Assembly: GCA_965242495.1 (NCBI GenBank)
Contig: OZ251446.1
Location: forward strand, 2,046,001 to 2,110,000
Length of the DNA stretch: 64,000 nt
Direction of reading: 5' to 3'
Source: CBDESN01 sp965242495
Lineage (GTDB): Bacteria > Pseudomonadota > Alphaproteobacteria > MPNO01
The first letter of the stretch is position 1. Each line of letters opens with the position of its first letter. This document shows, piece after piece, positions 46,919 to 56,329 of this stretch. The notes beneath the pieces were generated by a model that worked only from the letters and a program-made list of their open reading frames with translations, did no database searches and had not been told where the DNA came from. The position numbers and the translations under genes are program-made.

Positions 46919-47360
46919 ACGAAACCGGCGCCCCCCCGGAACGCCCGCCGACGGCGACATGACGCAGCGAAACAATGCAATCTCCGATTGTGAGAAATCC
47001 GGCTGTGGAATCCGCCCCCGGGCCGGGGCGTCTCGCCAGCCGGTCGGTAGTGCGGGAAAGGCGAACGGCGCCCCGCGCGCGAAAAAATTTCGGTTTCTTT
47101 GTATTTCAATGGGTTATGCTGAAACAACAGCGAAAAAGCAGGGCAGAAACGGGCCAAAAGCAGGGCGAAAGCAGGCAAAAAGCAAGGGAGATTCGGCCTC
47201 CGAAACCGCCTGCCGGGGCGCGTCGGCGCTCGGCTCGAGCGGCCCCGACTCGATCCGGCCCGGCGCGGGTCGGGCACGGCGCTGGGCCGGGATGCGCCAT
47301 CACCGATACAACCTTCGATTGCGGAACGCCGGGACATGGAAATCTCCGATCCGGGCGACG
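46919..47360. other. Non-coding region with AT-rich and purine-rich patches
   Basis: No convincing gene is present: open frames here on both strands are Arg/Pro/Ser-rich and resemble no family. Around 47085-47125 there is an AT-rich patch. At 47130-47190 the plus strand has three imperfect copies of an AAAAGCAGGGC-like word in a purine run. The patchy base composition suggests imported or decayed sequence at the island border. Confidence 0.5.
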
Positions 47361-47414
47361 AAAAACCCCGCGGGCGGGTCGCTGCGGGGAGCTCCAGTCG
47401 CATTCTTCAAGTAT
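47361..47414 (-). ncRNA. Candidate short transcript with intrinsic terminator
   Basis: A promoter-like pair lies directly upstream (separate entry). The ~54-base transcript would end in a 6-base GC stem (47384-47389 with 47366-47371) followed by five U residues (47361-47365), which fits an intrinsic terminator. An ATG at 47403 could begin a short leader peptide, but the frame shows no clear protein. It could be a small RNA, an attenuated leader or a relic. No RNA family is recognised. Confidence 0.35.
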
Positions 47415-47420
47415 TGGCGT

Positions 47421-47449
47421 ATGCTAACATAAAAATTCTTCCTTGTCAA
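47421..47449 (-). promoter_or_regulatory. Promoter-like sequence upstream of the candidate small transcript
   Basis: Minus-strand TTGACA (47444-47449) and TAGCAT (47421-47426) are 17 bases apart, in an AT-rich stretch. The TTGAC part overlaps sequence shared with the other end of the island (60879-60884). The nearest coding start downstream is the BMP gene, about 580 bases away and behind the terminator. Confidence 0.45.
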
Positions 47450-47480
47450 CAGAAAAATCGCGTCGACCAGAAAAAATTTC

Positions 47481-47503
47481 CTGCTTATCCGTGAAATTCA
47501 TCC
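47481..47503 (+). repeat. Left copy of the 23-bp direct repeat flanking the defence segment
   Basis: Matches 60893-60915 at 22 of 23 positions in the same orientation (CTGCTTATCC, one variable base, then GAAATTCATCC). Similar AT-rich sequence precedes both copies. The distance between copies is 13.4 kb, enclosing the drmABC genes and the five-gene insert. It could be an integration scar or a member of an intergenic repeat family. Confidence 0.6.
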
Positions 47504-47505
47504 AT

Positions 47506-47545
47506 GGCGGGAAAGGGCGGGTCCTTGGCCCATCCGCCTCGAGCC
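47506..47545 (+). repeat. Left arm of a 40-bp inverted repeat
   Basis: The reverse complement of 61001-61040 matches this stretch at 37 of 40 positions. The left arm directly follows the 23-bp direct repeat. At the right end the order and orientation differ, so the border elements have been rearranged or inserted separately. Confidence 0.6.
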
Positions 47546-47595
47546 GTCGTCGCAGACCCCTCGCCCCCACGGATGCGGAAGCGGGATACGAATAT

Positions 47596-47620
47596 GGATT
47601 CCCGCTTTCGCGGGAATGAC
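47596..47620 (+). repeat. REP-like palindromic element
   Basis: A short palindrome with arms TTCCCGC and GCGGGAA around TTTC, followed by TGAC. Full copies occur at 60941-60960 and 61043-61067, and a diverged one at 47676-47700. Such elements are common in intergenic DNA of alphaproteobacteria. In this window I saw them only at the two borders of the defence segment. Confidence 0.65.
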
Positions 47621-47683
47621 GGAAGGGGGGGCCGCGACGGCCTCCCTCGGGCCGTCGTCACGGCCTCCCTCGTCATTCCCCCG

Positions 47684-47875
47684 CTTTCGCGGGGGCAGGC
47701 TCCACGCGCCCGGGGATTCCGCGCGCTCGGTCGGCTGAACCGACGCCCACGCGGACATCTCGGGATTTCTTCACACACTCTTTCGCGGGGGCAGGCTCCG
47801 CGCGCTCGGGGGTTTCGCGCGCTTGGTCGGCTGAACCGACGCCCACGCGGACATCTCGGGATTTCTTCACACGCT
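47684..47875 (+). repeat. 96-bp tandem duplication
   Basis: Two adjacent units of 96 bases (47684-47779 and 47780-47875) share most positions, including a long central identical block ending in GGGATTTCTTCACAC. Each unit begins with a CTTTCGCGGGGGCAGGCTC half of the REP-like palindrome. There are only two copies and no spacers, so it is not a CRISPR array. It may be a recent duplication of one repeat element. Confidence 0.75.
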
Positions 47876-47939
47876 CGAAAGCGGGAATGACGGAGGGAGG
47901 GCCGCCATCGCCCCGGAACGCCAACGAGATCCCAACGAA

Positions 47940-48761
47940 CTACGCCCCGCCGGCCGATCCGTCGAACGCCGGCAGCGGCAGGCGTTCGAGACGCCCGTCC
48001 CGGATCAGGGACCGGAAATGCTCCTCGATCCGAACCGCCACGGCCGGGACGGCGACCAGAAGGCCGAGCTCGACGTTGCGGGTCTGCGCCGCCTCGGTGA
48101 AGTTGGCGGAGGTCACGAGCGCTTCGCGGCCGTCCACGACGACGCATTTGGCGTGCAGCGCGCTGGCCGTCCGGCCGGCGGGAGCCAGGGATCGGGGATC
48201 GTAGTAAACACGGGGCAGGCGGGTCCCGGGCCACTCGTTATCGACGAAATCGCCGGCGAAACGGCGAACCACCTGGCTGTCGAGCGAGGTATCGCCGCGA
48301 TGGCGGCGAACGTCGATGCAGAGGACGGCTTCGAGCGATTCGTCGGCGTCGAGGCGCCGCGCCAAGGCCCGGAACACGGACTTCCCCTGGTGGACCGCGA
48401 AACCGACGGCCAGCGCCCGCTTGCGCGCCCTGTCGAACAGCTGGCGCACCACCACGCCGGTGTCGCGCGCGGTCGCCGCCGCGTCCGGCCCGCTGACGAC
48501 GACCTCGATCGGAGCGGAGACGCCGCCGGCCCGCCGACCCGCGGCGAAGGCGCGGAGCGCCGCTGCGACGTGGTCCGGCGGCATACCCCGACGGGAAAGG
48601 TCTTCGAGGCATTCCGAAAGCGCCTCCGCATGAGCGCCGGCGACATGGCCGCGCAACGTCAGCGCGCCCAATGGCGGTTTCAGCAGGCCGGCCTCCAGGA
48701 GTTCCGCGAGCCTGGTCAGATCGTTTCCGTCGAGCGCGGCCAGGGCGGCGAAATCCATCAT
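47940..48761 (-). CDS. drmC: DISARM protein DrmC (phospholipase D-like)
   Basis: 273-aa protein with a C-terminal PLD domain: the HxK(x4)D motif is His203, Lys205, Asp210 (LHAKCVVVDG), followed by TSANFTEAAQTRNVELGLL. Only one full HKD motif is present, plus a partial His-Lys site near residue 124 (VHQGKSVF), as in other DrmC proteins, which may dimerise. The ATG overlaps the drmB stop as ATGA. In tested DISARM systems DrmC was not strictly needed for protection. It is the last gene of the unit. Confidence 0.88.
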   Translation of the reverse strand: MMDFAALAALDGNDLTRLAELLEAGLLKPPLGALTLRGHVAGAHAEALSECLEDLSRRGMPPDHVAAALRAFAAGRRAGGVSAPIEVVVSGPDAAATARDTGVVVRQLFDRARKRALAVGFAVHQGKSVFRALARRLDADESLEAVLCIDVRRHRGDTSLDSQVVRRFAGDFVDNEWPGTRLPRVYYDPRSLAPAGRTASALHAKCVVVDGREALVTSANFTEAAQTRNVELGLLVAVPAVAVRIEEHFRSLIRDGRLERLPLPAFDGSAGGA

Positions 48762-50569
48762 GGACCATGCGTCGGAAGATCGAAGAACGCGGCATCCCGG
48801 GCGCCGACCGTCGGAACGACGAGGGCGCGGTCGAGGAAGTCGTTGCGCTGTTCGCAGCTCGTCTCCGCAATCAGGAGGCAGCCATGGCACGCAGCGCCCT
48901 GCAACGGGCGTCCCTCCAACGCGGAATCGGGCGCGTGCTCGGCGCATACGGGGTCGTTGGAGCACAGCAGGCCGTCATCGAGGGCGCGGCGGAGATGGCC
49001 GGCGAAGCGCCGTCCCGTCTCGATCAACCCGCCCAGCGTGCCCTCGGAATCGGACGATCCCGTGTAGATCAATATCCCGTAGCCGCCATCGCCCGCATAG
49101 ACGCGCTCGCGCAGCGAACTCGCCGGATAGCCGCAATCGAGCGCGATCGAGGTCATCAGCATGTGGGAAAGCGAGTGCAGCATCACGTAGGGCAGGCCGG
49201 GAAAGCCATCTTCCGGCCGCTGACGCTCCTTGGCCCATGCTTTCCAGCCCGCCTCGATCCGCTTGCCGCGTCGCCGGACTCCCGGGCGCGCCAGCCAGCG
49301 CTCCACCGAGTCGGCGCGGAAGGAAACGAACACGCCTTCGCCGCGATTCTCGACCGCGGGAAGCCATGCGATCGTCTCGGCCAGGGCCGCCCGCGCCACG
49401 TCGAGGTCGAGTTCGCCGTCCTTGTCCGGGCCGATCGCCTCGAATCGCGTGAAACCCAGCAGGGAGACGACTTCGCGCAAGCGGTGCGCCAGCACGAGCT
49501 TGTCCACCGCGGCGAGGCGAGGATCGCCGTCGGGATCCCATGCGCCGCGGGCCGGCGTCTCGGCGTAGAACCTGGAACGCGGGTCGTCTTCGCCGATCCG
49601 GGGATCGCCCTTGTCGAGAATCTTGAATTCCGCGGTCTTGACCGGCGCGTCGTCTCCCGCGCCGCCGCTCTCCTGCCGCTCGTACTCGGCGATCACCGCC
49701 TCGTCCGCGACGTCCGAGAAGGCGGCGTCGAGCTCCGGGCTCCTGCGAAAATTCTCCAGTGCGCCGACGACGTCCTTCAGCGTTTTCAGGCGCTCGTATT
49801 GCTGCGAGACCTTCGCCGCCAGCCCGGAATCGAACTCCGGCAGGGAAATGACGCTCATCGTCTGCGGGAAGTAGGCGTTGCTCGCCGTGCGCACCAGCAG
49901 CCGATACGGCTCGCCGCAACCCTCCTTCGCATATTGCCCGATCCACGGCCGTTTGCCGTCGCAGCGGCCGAGCGCGCCGGCGCCGGGGTTCGACGCCGCG
50001 TAGAGCGCCCGTTCCTCGCCGCAATCGCACACGCCGAACGTATCGACGATATCGCCGCCGGTCCCGCGCTCCTCGAGCCATAGCGGGCGCTCGCACGTCC
50101 CGCCGCTTTGATGGACGAACGCCCGCCAGTTCAGATCGTCGATATGGCCGCGACGGCAGCCGCAGACGAAACGCACCGGGACGACCGGCTTCCGTTCGCC
50201 GTCTTCGTCACGAAAGCGCCGCCGGTCGAGATGCGCCCACTGCACCAGCCGGCGGCGGCGCCATTGCGGATTCCGGGGCGACGGTATCGTGTCCTTGACG
50301 ATGAACCAGGTCGGGAAGATGCGCGCGCCGACCGGGGCCGCCCGTTGGGCCTTCTCCTCGTGGCGCGGCGGCGTGTAGAGATCGAGCGACGGCAGATCCA
50401 ACAGCCGCCGCAGCTTGGCGACGAGGCGGGGTTCGTCGACCTTCTCGCGGCGCAGAGGCGACCAGTCCTGCAAACCCGAAACGATGACCGAGTAATCGGG
50501 GAGATCGATCATCGCCCCCGGTCCGTAGGTCGTGATCAACTGGCTCTGGCGAAGGACGTCGTCGGTCAT
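48758..50569 (-). CDS. drmB: DISARM protein DrmB (DUF1998)
   Basis: 603-aa protein that partners the DrmA helicase. The N-terminus RQSQLITTYGPGAMIDLPDY is characteristic. Several Cys clusters (VCGCRRGH, CDCGEE, CGEPYRLLV) look zinc-binding. The DUF1998 domain follows HSLSHMLMTSIALDCGYPAS, and the C-terminal Cys group reads CAEHAPDSA and CHGCLLIAETSCEQRNDFLD. It starts eight bases downstream of drmA. Full length compared with known DrmB proteins. Confidence 0.92.
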   Translation of the reverse strand: MTDDVLRQSQLITTYGPGAMIDLPDYSVIVSGLQDWSPLRREKVDEPRLVAKLRRLLDLPSLDLYTPPRHEEKAQRAAPVGARIFPTWFIVKDTIPSPRNPQWRRRRLVQWAHLDRRRFRDEDGERKPVVPVRFVCGCRRGHIDDLNWRAFVHQSGGTCERPLWLEERGTGGDIVDTFGVCDCGEERALYAASNPGAGALGRCDGKRPWIGQYAKEGCGEPYRLLVRTASNAYFPQTMSVISLPEFDSGLAAKVSQQYERLKTLKDVVGALENFRRSPELDAAFSDVADEAVIAEYERQESGGAGDDAPVKTAEFKILDKGDPRIGEDDPRSRFYAETPARGAWDPDGDPRLAAVDKLVLAHRLREVVSLLGFTRFEAIGPDKDGELDLDVARAALAETIAWLPAVENRGEGVFVSFRADSVERWLARPGVRRRGKRIEAGWKAWAKERQRPEDGFPGLPYVMLHSLSHMLMTSIALDCGYPASSLRERVYAGDGGYGILIYTGSSDSEGTLGGLIETGRRFAGHLRRALDDGLLCSNDPVCAEHAPDSALEGRPLQGAACHGCLLIAETSCEQRNDFLDRALVVPTVGARDAAFFDLPTHGP

Positions 50570-50577
50570 CGGACGCC

Positions 50578-53500
50578 TTACGAAATATCCTTGCCCTCGG
50601 GAGTCTTGATCCCGAGCAGCACGCCCGGCTCCACGTCGCGCAGCGAGCGCGGGGCGCGGAACCGGAGCTGGGCGTCGTTCAGCGTGTCCCGGTCGGGGTC
50701 GATCATCTCGCGCAGCAGCGGGGTCGAAACCCCGCCGTCCCGGTCGCGCGCATAGCCGAACGACACGCCGCCCCGCCCGGCCTCGTGGGCGAGGGCCGCC
50801 CAGTCGTCGATCAGACTCCGGACGCGGTCCTTGACGTCGTCGCCGAAACCGGCCGACAGCCCCTCCGCATGGCTTTGCGCGCGGTCGCCGACGGCTTCGG
50901 CGAGGGCTTTCGTTTCGCTCCCATGGCGTTCGACCTCTCGCGCCGCCCGCATGGGAGTCAACTCCGCGATACCGAGACGCGCCAGGGCGACGGCGACAGC
51001 GGGCAATCCGCGGTCCATGGCGCGCGGCGAGAACGGCGTGACGCTGGTCGCCTCGACGCCGCGATAGAAGGAGGCGTGAAAGGCGGGAAACCGCTCGTAA
51101 TGCGAGCGGTCGCGCGGCTTGTGGAGGTTGAGCAGCGTCACGACGAGGCCGGGCCGGGAAGGATCGCGTCCGACCCGGCTGGTGGCCTGGATGTATTCGG
51201 CCGTCGTCTTCGGCTGGCCCGAGACGACCATCAGGCCGAGCCGCATGATGTCGAGCCCGACGGAGATCATGTTCGTGGCCAATGCGACGTCCACATGGTC
51301 CTTGTCGTCGAAGCCGAGGGCGAGGCGGCGCTTGGCTTCGGCTACGTTCGCGGTACCGACGCGCGAGGTCAGCTCGACCGGCTCGAACGCGATCCGCCGG
51401 TCGGCGAACGGCCCCGCCGTCTCGTCGAGCCGCTTGCGGTTGGAATAGGTCAACAACCGCGATCCGATCTCGTCCTCGACGATGCGCCGCGCGCTGCCGA
51501 GTTCGCGTAGAGCGTTGAAATAGGCGACGACGGTCATATAGGGATCGGCGGGGTTGGCGCCCGCGCCCGCGGCGCCGGACTCCCAGGCGGCCTGGGCTGC
51601 GGCCATCAGCGCGATCGCGCTCCTCAGAAAGACGACCTTCGGCCCGCGCCCCTGCGCGGCGATGCCGAGATAGAGGCGCGCATCGGCCTCGCCTTCCGGC
51701 ACTTGCCGGGCGAAGAACGAATCTTTCCGATCGATCCCGGGCGGAGGAAACACCTCCACCGACGGACGGTCGAACAGGGCGCGGATCTGCTTGCTCGCAA
51801 GGCGGACGGTCGCGGTCGAGGCGACGATCTTCGGGCGCGCCTCCTTCTCACCGACGCGGCGCCGGCACAGGCGGTCGATCGCCGTTTCGTAAAGTCCCGC
51901 CATGGTGCCGAGCGGTCCCGAGATCAGGTGCAATTCGTCCTGGATGACGAGATCGGGCGGACGCGGATCGGACGGGTCGCCGCCGCGGAAGAACCGCGCC
52001 GTTTCGCCGCTCCAGGGCAGGGCCGCGAACTTGTCGGCGGTCGCGATCATGAACGCCGGCAGACGGTCGTAGATCGGCTCGTCCACCGCGACGATCGGCA
52101 GATAGCGCTTGCTTCCGGCGAAGTCGCAGCGCCGGTTGGCGCATTTCACCAGCAGGTTCGTCGGTCGATTCGAGTCCGGATGCAGCCGGAACGAATGCTT
52201 GTTGAATTTCGCGCCGCACCAGGGGCACTGATCCAGCGGCAAGGGCGGGTCGCGCGAGGTATCGCGCGCGAACCGCAGGGTCTTGGCGCGCGCCGTGTCG
52301 TCGCTCCGGTCGCCCTTCCGGCCCATGTAGTTCGGCGTCGCGGCGCGACCCACCCAGAGCGCGATCTCGAACGGCCACTTCCCGAGTCGCTCGGGCGCCT
52401 TCTCGCGCTCGAGTTCGAGCGCGCAGATCAGCGCCGCGGCGCGGCCGAGCTGGTCGAGCGTCAAGAGCCGCAGCGTATAGCGCATCAGCACCGAAAGGCC
52501 GCGATGGACCGGGTCCGGATCGCGCAGCCGGCGCAGGGCCAGGGTGAACGCCGCGAGTCCGAGATAGGCCTCGGTCTTGCCGCCGCCGGTCGGGAAGAAC
52601 AGCAGGTCGACGAGCTCGCGCTCGACATGCGCGGGCTCGGCGACGCCGCGCAGGTTCGTCAGGATGTAGGCAAGCTGGAAGGGGCGCCACGCCGGCGGGT
52701 CCACCGCCCCAGGGTCTCGGCCTTCCTCCCGTGCGCGGCGGCGTCGCGCCGCCTCCGCCATGGCGCGGTTGGCGATACGGAAGGCGTCCAGCAGCTGCGC
52801 GTCGGCCAGCAGATCGATCCCGGCCTGGATGCGGTCCGCGGCGCGGGCCGCGCGCGCGACCAATTCGTCGGCGACCTCCCGGCGCCGGCCGGCAAAGGCG
52901 TTGGCGCCCGCGCGCTGGCCGTCGATCCAACCGCGATAGCGGGTCACCAACGGGGCCAGCGCCCGTTTGGCGCCTGCGGCGTCCGCCAGCGCGCCAAGCG
53001 CCTCCATACCGAACTCGACGTCGGCGATCTCGGACGGCTCCACCCGCTCGACCGCGGCTTGCGGCATCCACTCCGTATGCACGCGGCGGCATTCGCCGCC
53101 GGCCGCCTCCGCGCGGGTGGAGACGTTGTGGCCGACGGCGTATTCCGCAACGTCGCGGTAATGCAGATCGGCGAGGCGCTCGTCCCAATCGTCGCTGTCG
53201 AGCCCGTGCGGGTCGTATCTCGGGACGAGCGCCCGGTCGGCCTCGACGCGCATCTCGACCTGGAACGCGAAGGCGACGTCCTGCAGGTCGTCGTCTTCGG
53301 CCGGCGTCCGGCGGTTGACGACGAACAACGAGACGGCGCGGGCGGCGCGGTCGCCGCCGGAAGTCCCGATCCGGGTCTCCCGGACCAGGCAGACGAGTTC
53401 GAGGCCGCCGCTGTCGGGCACTTCGCGCGCGACCGGCGTTCCGATCCTCACGGTCGAAAGGTCGATCGCGACCGTCGTTGCGCGCGGGCGGCGGACCCAG

Positions 53501-53979
53501 GGCGCGAAGCGCCGCCGGGACGCCGCGCCGTCGCCGTCTTCCTCGCCGCCGGGTTTCGTCTCGCCGGCGGCGGCGCCTTCCCCGGCCTCGCCGCTCTCGG
53601 GCGCGTAGTCGCCCCAGGACAGCGCGACGTCGAGGCGTTCCGTCTCCGCATCCACGAGGATGCTCAAGCCCGCCGACGACGGCAGAAAGGCGCGCTTGCC
53701 GCTGCCGCGATCGGGCGTGGTCGAATCGTCGCCGCCATGGATCGGCTCGGCCGGCGCATCGAGCTCTTCCTCCGCGTCCTGCGCCCGCTGCGCGTCCGAC
53801 GCGCCGGCCGGGGCCAGGAATCCGGTCAGATACCAGCGCGACGGCGCCTGCGGCAGGCGCTCCCGTTGCAGCGCCGCGTCCTGGGGCCCGGGGCCGATCA
53901 GGTCGAGGCGTAGGGCGTCGATCAGAGAGCGGCGGACCGCGGCGCTGTCGGGGGGCGAAGAGGCTGGGAAGCTGGTCAT
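50578..53979 (-). CDS. drmA: DISARM helicase DrmA
   Basis: 1133-aa helicase-like ATPase, the core of DISARM. Walker A is FFPTGGGKTEAYLG and the DEAH-like box is VIQDELHLISGPLG. A Cys4 zinc site lies between them and nearby (CPWCGAKF, CANRRCDF). The C-terminal helicase lobe contains ATNMISVGLDIMRLGLMVVS and EYIQATSRVGRDPSRPGLVV. DrmA with DrmB blocks phage DNA in studied systems. The start at 53979 is ten bases after the protease stop, so drmA is in one unit with the protease and AAA genes. Confidence 0.92.
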   Translation of the reverse strand: MTSFPASSPPDSAAVRRSLIDALRLDLIGPGPQDAALQRERLPQAPSRWYLTGFLAPAGASDAQRAQDAEEELDAPAEPIHGGDDSTTPDRGSGKRAFLPSSAGLSILVDAETERLDVALSWGDYAPESGEAGEGAAAGETKPGGEEDGDGAASRRRFAPWVRRPRATTVAIDLSTVRIGTPVAREVPDSGGLELVCLVRETRIGTSGGDRAARAVSLFVVNRRTPAEDDDLQDVAFAFQVEMRVEADRALVPRYDPHGLDSDDWDERLADLHYRDVAEYAVGHNVSTRAEAAGGECRRVHTEWMPQAAVERVEPSEIADVEFGMEALGALADAAGAKRALAPLVTRYRGWIDGQRAGANAFAGRRREVADELVARAARAADRIQAGIDLLADAQLLDAFRIANRAMAEAARRRRAREEGRDPGAVDPPAWRPFQLAYILTNLRGVAEPAHVERELVDLLFFPTGGGKTEAYLGLAAFTLALRRLRDPDPVHRGLSVLMRYTLRLLTLDQLGRAAALICALELEREKAPERLGKWPFEIALWVGRAATPNYMGRKGDRSDDTARAKTLRFARDTSRDPPLPLDQCPWCGAKFNKHSFRLHPDSNRPTNLLVKCANRRCDFAGSKRYLPIVAVDEPIYDRLPAFMIATADKFAALPWSGETARFFRGGDPSDPRPPDLVIQDELHLISGPLGTMAGLYETAIDRLCRRRVGEKEARPKIVASTATVRLASKQIRALFDRPSVEVFPPPGIDRKDSFFARQVPEGEADARLYLGIAAQGRGPKVVFLRSAIALMAAAQAAWESGAAGAGANPADPYMTVVAYFNALRELGSARRIVEDEIGSRLLTYSNRKRLDETAGPFADRRIAFEPVELTSRVGTANVAEAKRRLALGFDDKDHVDVALATNMISVGLDIMRLGLMVVSGQPKTTAEYIQATSRVGRDPSRPGLVVTLLNLHKPRDRSHYERFPAFHASFYRGVEATSVTPFSPRAMDRGLPAVAVALARLGIAELTPMRAAREVERHGSETKALAEAVGDRAQSHAEGLSAGFGDDVKDRVRSLIDDWAALAHEAGRGGVSFGYARDRDGGVSTPLLREMIDPDRDTLNDAQLRFRAPRSLRDVEPGVLLGIKTPEGKDIS

Positions 53980-53989
53980 GACGGCCCCA

Positions 53990-56329
53990 TCAGCGCGTCG
54001 CCCTGACCCGCGCCCGCTCGCGCAGCCGCGTCTCGATCCTCGCATGTAGTCGCGGCTCCTGCGCCTGACGGTCGGCGAGGACGGCAACAAGGGCATAGGC
54101 CTCGCGTTCCGACGAGAGATTCTCTTCCCAGGCGGGATCGTTGCGAGTCACCACGACGAACCAGGAATTCGCGCGCACCGCCGGCGAGGGTTGCGTGAAC
54201 GTCCAAGTGGATGCCTGTACCGTACCACGCGATCTGTCTCTTTCGGAGAAACGGCGGCGAACGCTGCGTTCGGCGATACTCGGGGCAACGTCCCTGTCGA
54301 TGGCGGCGTTGAAAGAGCGCGCGACCTCTTGGAGCGAACCCGCCTGGACCAGCTTGAAGCGGAGAGAAGCGGCGCGGTAGTCGATCCGCGTGGTCCGCAC
54401 CGGCGGGCGGAACGCGAGGACGACGGTCAGCTCCCGTTCCCGTCTGCCGGCCGACCAGAACTCGTCGGGAATGGGAACCTCGTAGAAGTGGTGGCGGCGG
54501 TTCTCGATCCGCCCCTCGGCCCAGAGCGTCACGCAGCCGTCCAGCGACCGATACAGCGCCGAACGGTCCACCAGCCCGTAGCCCGCGACGTTGCGGAGCG
54601 CGTCCGCGTCGTTGGAAAACAGGTCGGCGCAGGCTGGCGGCGTCCGCGCATGGGCGACCAGCAACGCGCGGCACAGATCGACGCTCGTATCCGGGAGGGT
54701 CGCGAAGATTTTCGCCGCGGCGTTCGCGACTCGCGGCGCGGCGAAACTCGTGCCCGCATCTTCGGCGAACGGACGGCCCGCGGCGAAATCGCGCGCAGTC
54801 GACAACTCGCCGATGCCTTGTCGCCCCATCATCCGGCGAACGGCGCGAACATCGACCATCACGTTGCCGCCGTAATCCACCAGATCCGGCTTGATGGCGC
54901 CGTTCACCGACGGTCCGCAACGGGTGAACGGCGAAGGTTGACCGGTTCTGGCGACCGGTTGGTAAGCAGGATCGTTCGGCCAGCGAGCGTGTCGTTCGTG
55001 GCGGGCGAGGCCGCCGACCGTGAGCGCGTTCAGCGCCGGCGCCGGGTCGAGCAGCGCGGCGCTCTCCCACGTCAAATAGCCGGGATATTCCGCGCGCCAG
55101 TCGCGAGGTCCGTCCTGGTCGCCGTCGTAGTTCCCGGTCGGAACGACGAAGAGCACTCCGAGATCCCGGCTGAGCACATCCAACGTTACAGCCAAGCCGG
55201 CGACATGCCGGCCCCGGTACGGCTTGTTGAGATCGCCGTAGGAAAGGTTGAAGACCCGGCAACCATATGTCTCGACGAAGTAGCGGACCGCCCGTTCGAC
55301 CTGGTTTTCGATCAGTGGCGGGATGCCCTGAGCCTGGTCGTCCAGGATACGGCCGCTGAAGAGCCGCAATTCCGGCGTGAAGCGACGGTTGCGGAGGCAT
55401 TCGGCGACGTCGTCGTAGAGCGCGACGCCGGAAACGAAGGTTCCGTGGCCATGATCGTCGGTCGGGGGCGCGCCGGGCAGGAAGCTCTGCGAGTCGCCGA
55501 CCGCGGGCGCCAGAAGCGGATGGCCGGCGGCGAGCCCGGAATCGAGAACGACGATCCCCGGCGCGTCTTCGGGCGGGCTCGGCGTTTCCTCCAACTCCTG
55601 GATATCCGTCTGGACCAACGCCCGCTCCAGGCCGATGCGCGGCGGCAAATCGACGGTGCGCGCATCCCGGTGGCGAAGCAGAGCCTCGGCCAGCGGCCGG
55701 GCGCAGCGGATCCGATAGAGCGTCAGATGGGGTTGCCGCACCGCGTCGAGGACTTCGCCGCCGCCCTCCCGCACCCAAATCTCGAACGCCGACCGCTGCC
55801 GTTCGGCCTCGCCGCCGCGGGCGAGCGGCCACAATTCCACGTCGATCGCGAAGGAGCCTTCGTCGGGGAACCCGTCCTGCTTCAGCGCCCAGCCGGTCCG
55901 GTCTTCGGGCGTCCAGCGGTCGAAACCCCGGAGCGCGTAGACGACGTTGCGATGGGTGACATGCCCACTCGTCGCAAGGCTGGCGAGCCGCGCTTCGAAG
56001 CCGTCGAGCTGCGCCTCGTCGGCGAAGGCCAGGACCAGCTTCCCGTCTTCCTGGCTCACGAACTCGAGGCCGCCCGAAGCCCGCGCGACGTCCTCCGGCG
56101 GCAACTTTTCCGACAGTTCGATCTTAATGAGACGCCGCTCGTCATAACCGCCGAGGTCGGAAGCCGTTGCTTCCCGCGCCGTTCGCAGGCGTTCTCCCAG
56201 AACCGCTCCATGTCTCCGGGGATCGTCCGGCGGCGCGCCAGGGCTGAAGCCGCGCCGGGGCCGCCGTTCGGTGATCGGCTCCTCCCGCGCCAATTCCAGA
56301 TGCGGGCGCGTATCCTCCGGCGCCGCCAT
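53990..56329 (-). CDS. Intracellular S8 (subtilisin-like) serine protease
   Basis: 779-aa protein without a signal peptide, so probably cytosolic. The catalytic triad is Asp263 (VVLDSGLAAGHP), His295 (DDHGHGTFVSG) and Ser528 (AGTSFAAPRVAN), with oxyanion Asn400 (VVPTGNYDG). The first ~250 residues are a charged N-terminal domain with no known fold to me; the last ~230 form another accessory domain. It immediately follows the AAA gene with no gap. AAA-subtilase pairs recur in bacterial conflict loci, where the ATPase is thought to control the protease. The target is unknown. Confidence 0.9.
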   Translation of the reverse strand: MAAPEDTRPHLELAREEPITERRPRRGFSPGAPPDDPRRHGAVLGERLRTAREATASDLGGYDERRLIKIELSEKLPPEDVARASGGLEFVSQEDGKLVLAFADEAQLDGFEARLASLATSGHVTHRNVVYALRGFDRWTPEDRTGWALKQDGFPDEGSFAIDVELWPLARGGEAERQRSAFEIWVREGGGEVLDAVRQPHLTLYRIRCARPLAEALLRHRDARTVDLPPRIGLERALVQTDIQELEETPSPPEDAPGIVVLDSGLAAGHPLLAPAVGDSQSFLPGAPPTDDHGHGTFVSGVALYDDVAECLRNRRFTPELRLFSGRILDDQAQGIPPLIENQVERAVRYFVETYGCRVFNLSYGDLNKPYRGRHVAGLAVTLDVLSRDLGVLFVVPTGNYDGDQDGPRDWRAEYPGYLTWESAALLDPAPALNALTVGGLARHERHARWPNDPAYQPVARTGQPSPFTRCGPSVNGAIKPDLVDYGGNVMVDVRAVRRMMGRQGIGELSTARDFAAGRPFAEDAGTSFAAPRVANAAAKIFATLPDTSVDLCRALLVAHARTPPACADLFSNDADALRNVAGYGLVDRSALYRSLDGCVTLWAEGRIENRRHHFYEVPIPDEFWSAGRRERELTVVLAFRPPVRTTRIDYRAASLRFKLVQAGSLQEVARSFNAAIDRDVAPSIAERSVRRRFSERDRSRGTVQASTWTFTQPSPAVRANSWFVVVTRNDPAWEENLSSEREAYALVAVLADRQAQEPRLHARIETRLRERARVRATR

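Noticed and set aside
46915..47403. Open frames in the 1.1-kb border region as protein genes
   Set aside because: They lack family resemblance, have Arg/Ser/Pro-rich composition and run through the candidate terminator.
47684..47875. CRISPR array
   Set aside because: There are only two contiguous 96-bp units with no spacers, and no cas genes nearby.
51703..53913. Long plus-strand open frame opposite drmA
   Set aside because: The translation is Arg/Gly/Val-rich with no motifs, whereas drmA on the minus strand has helicase motifs.
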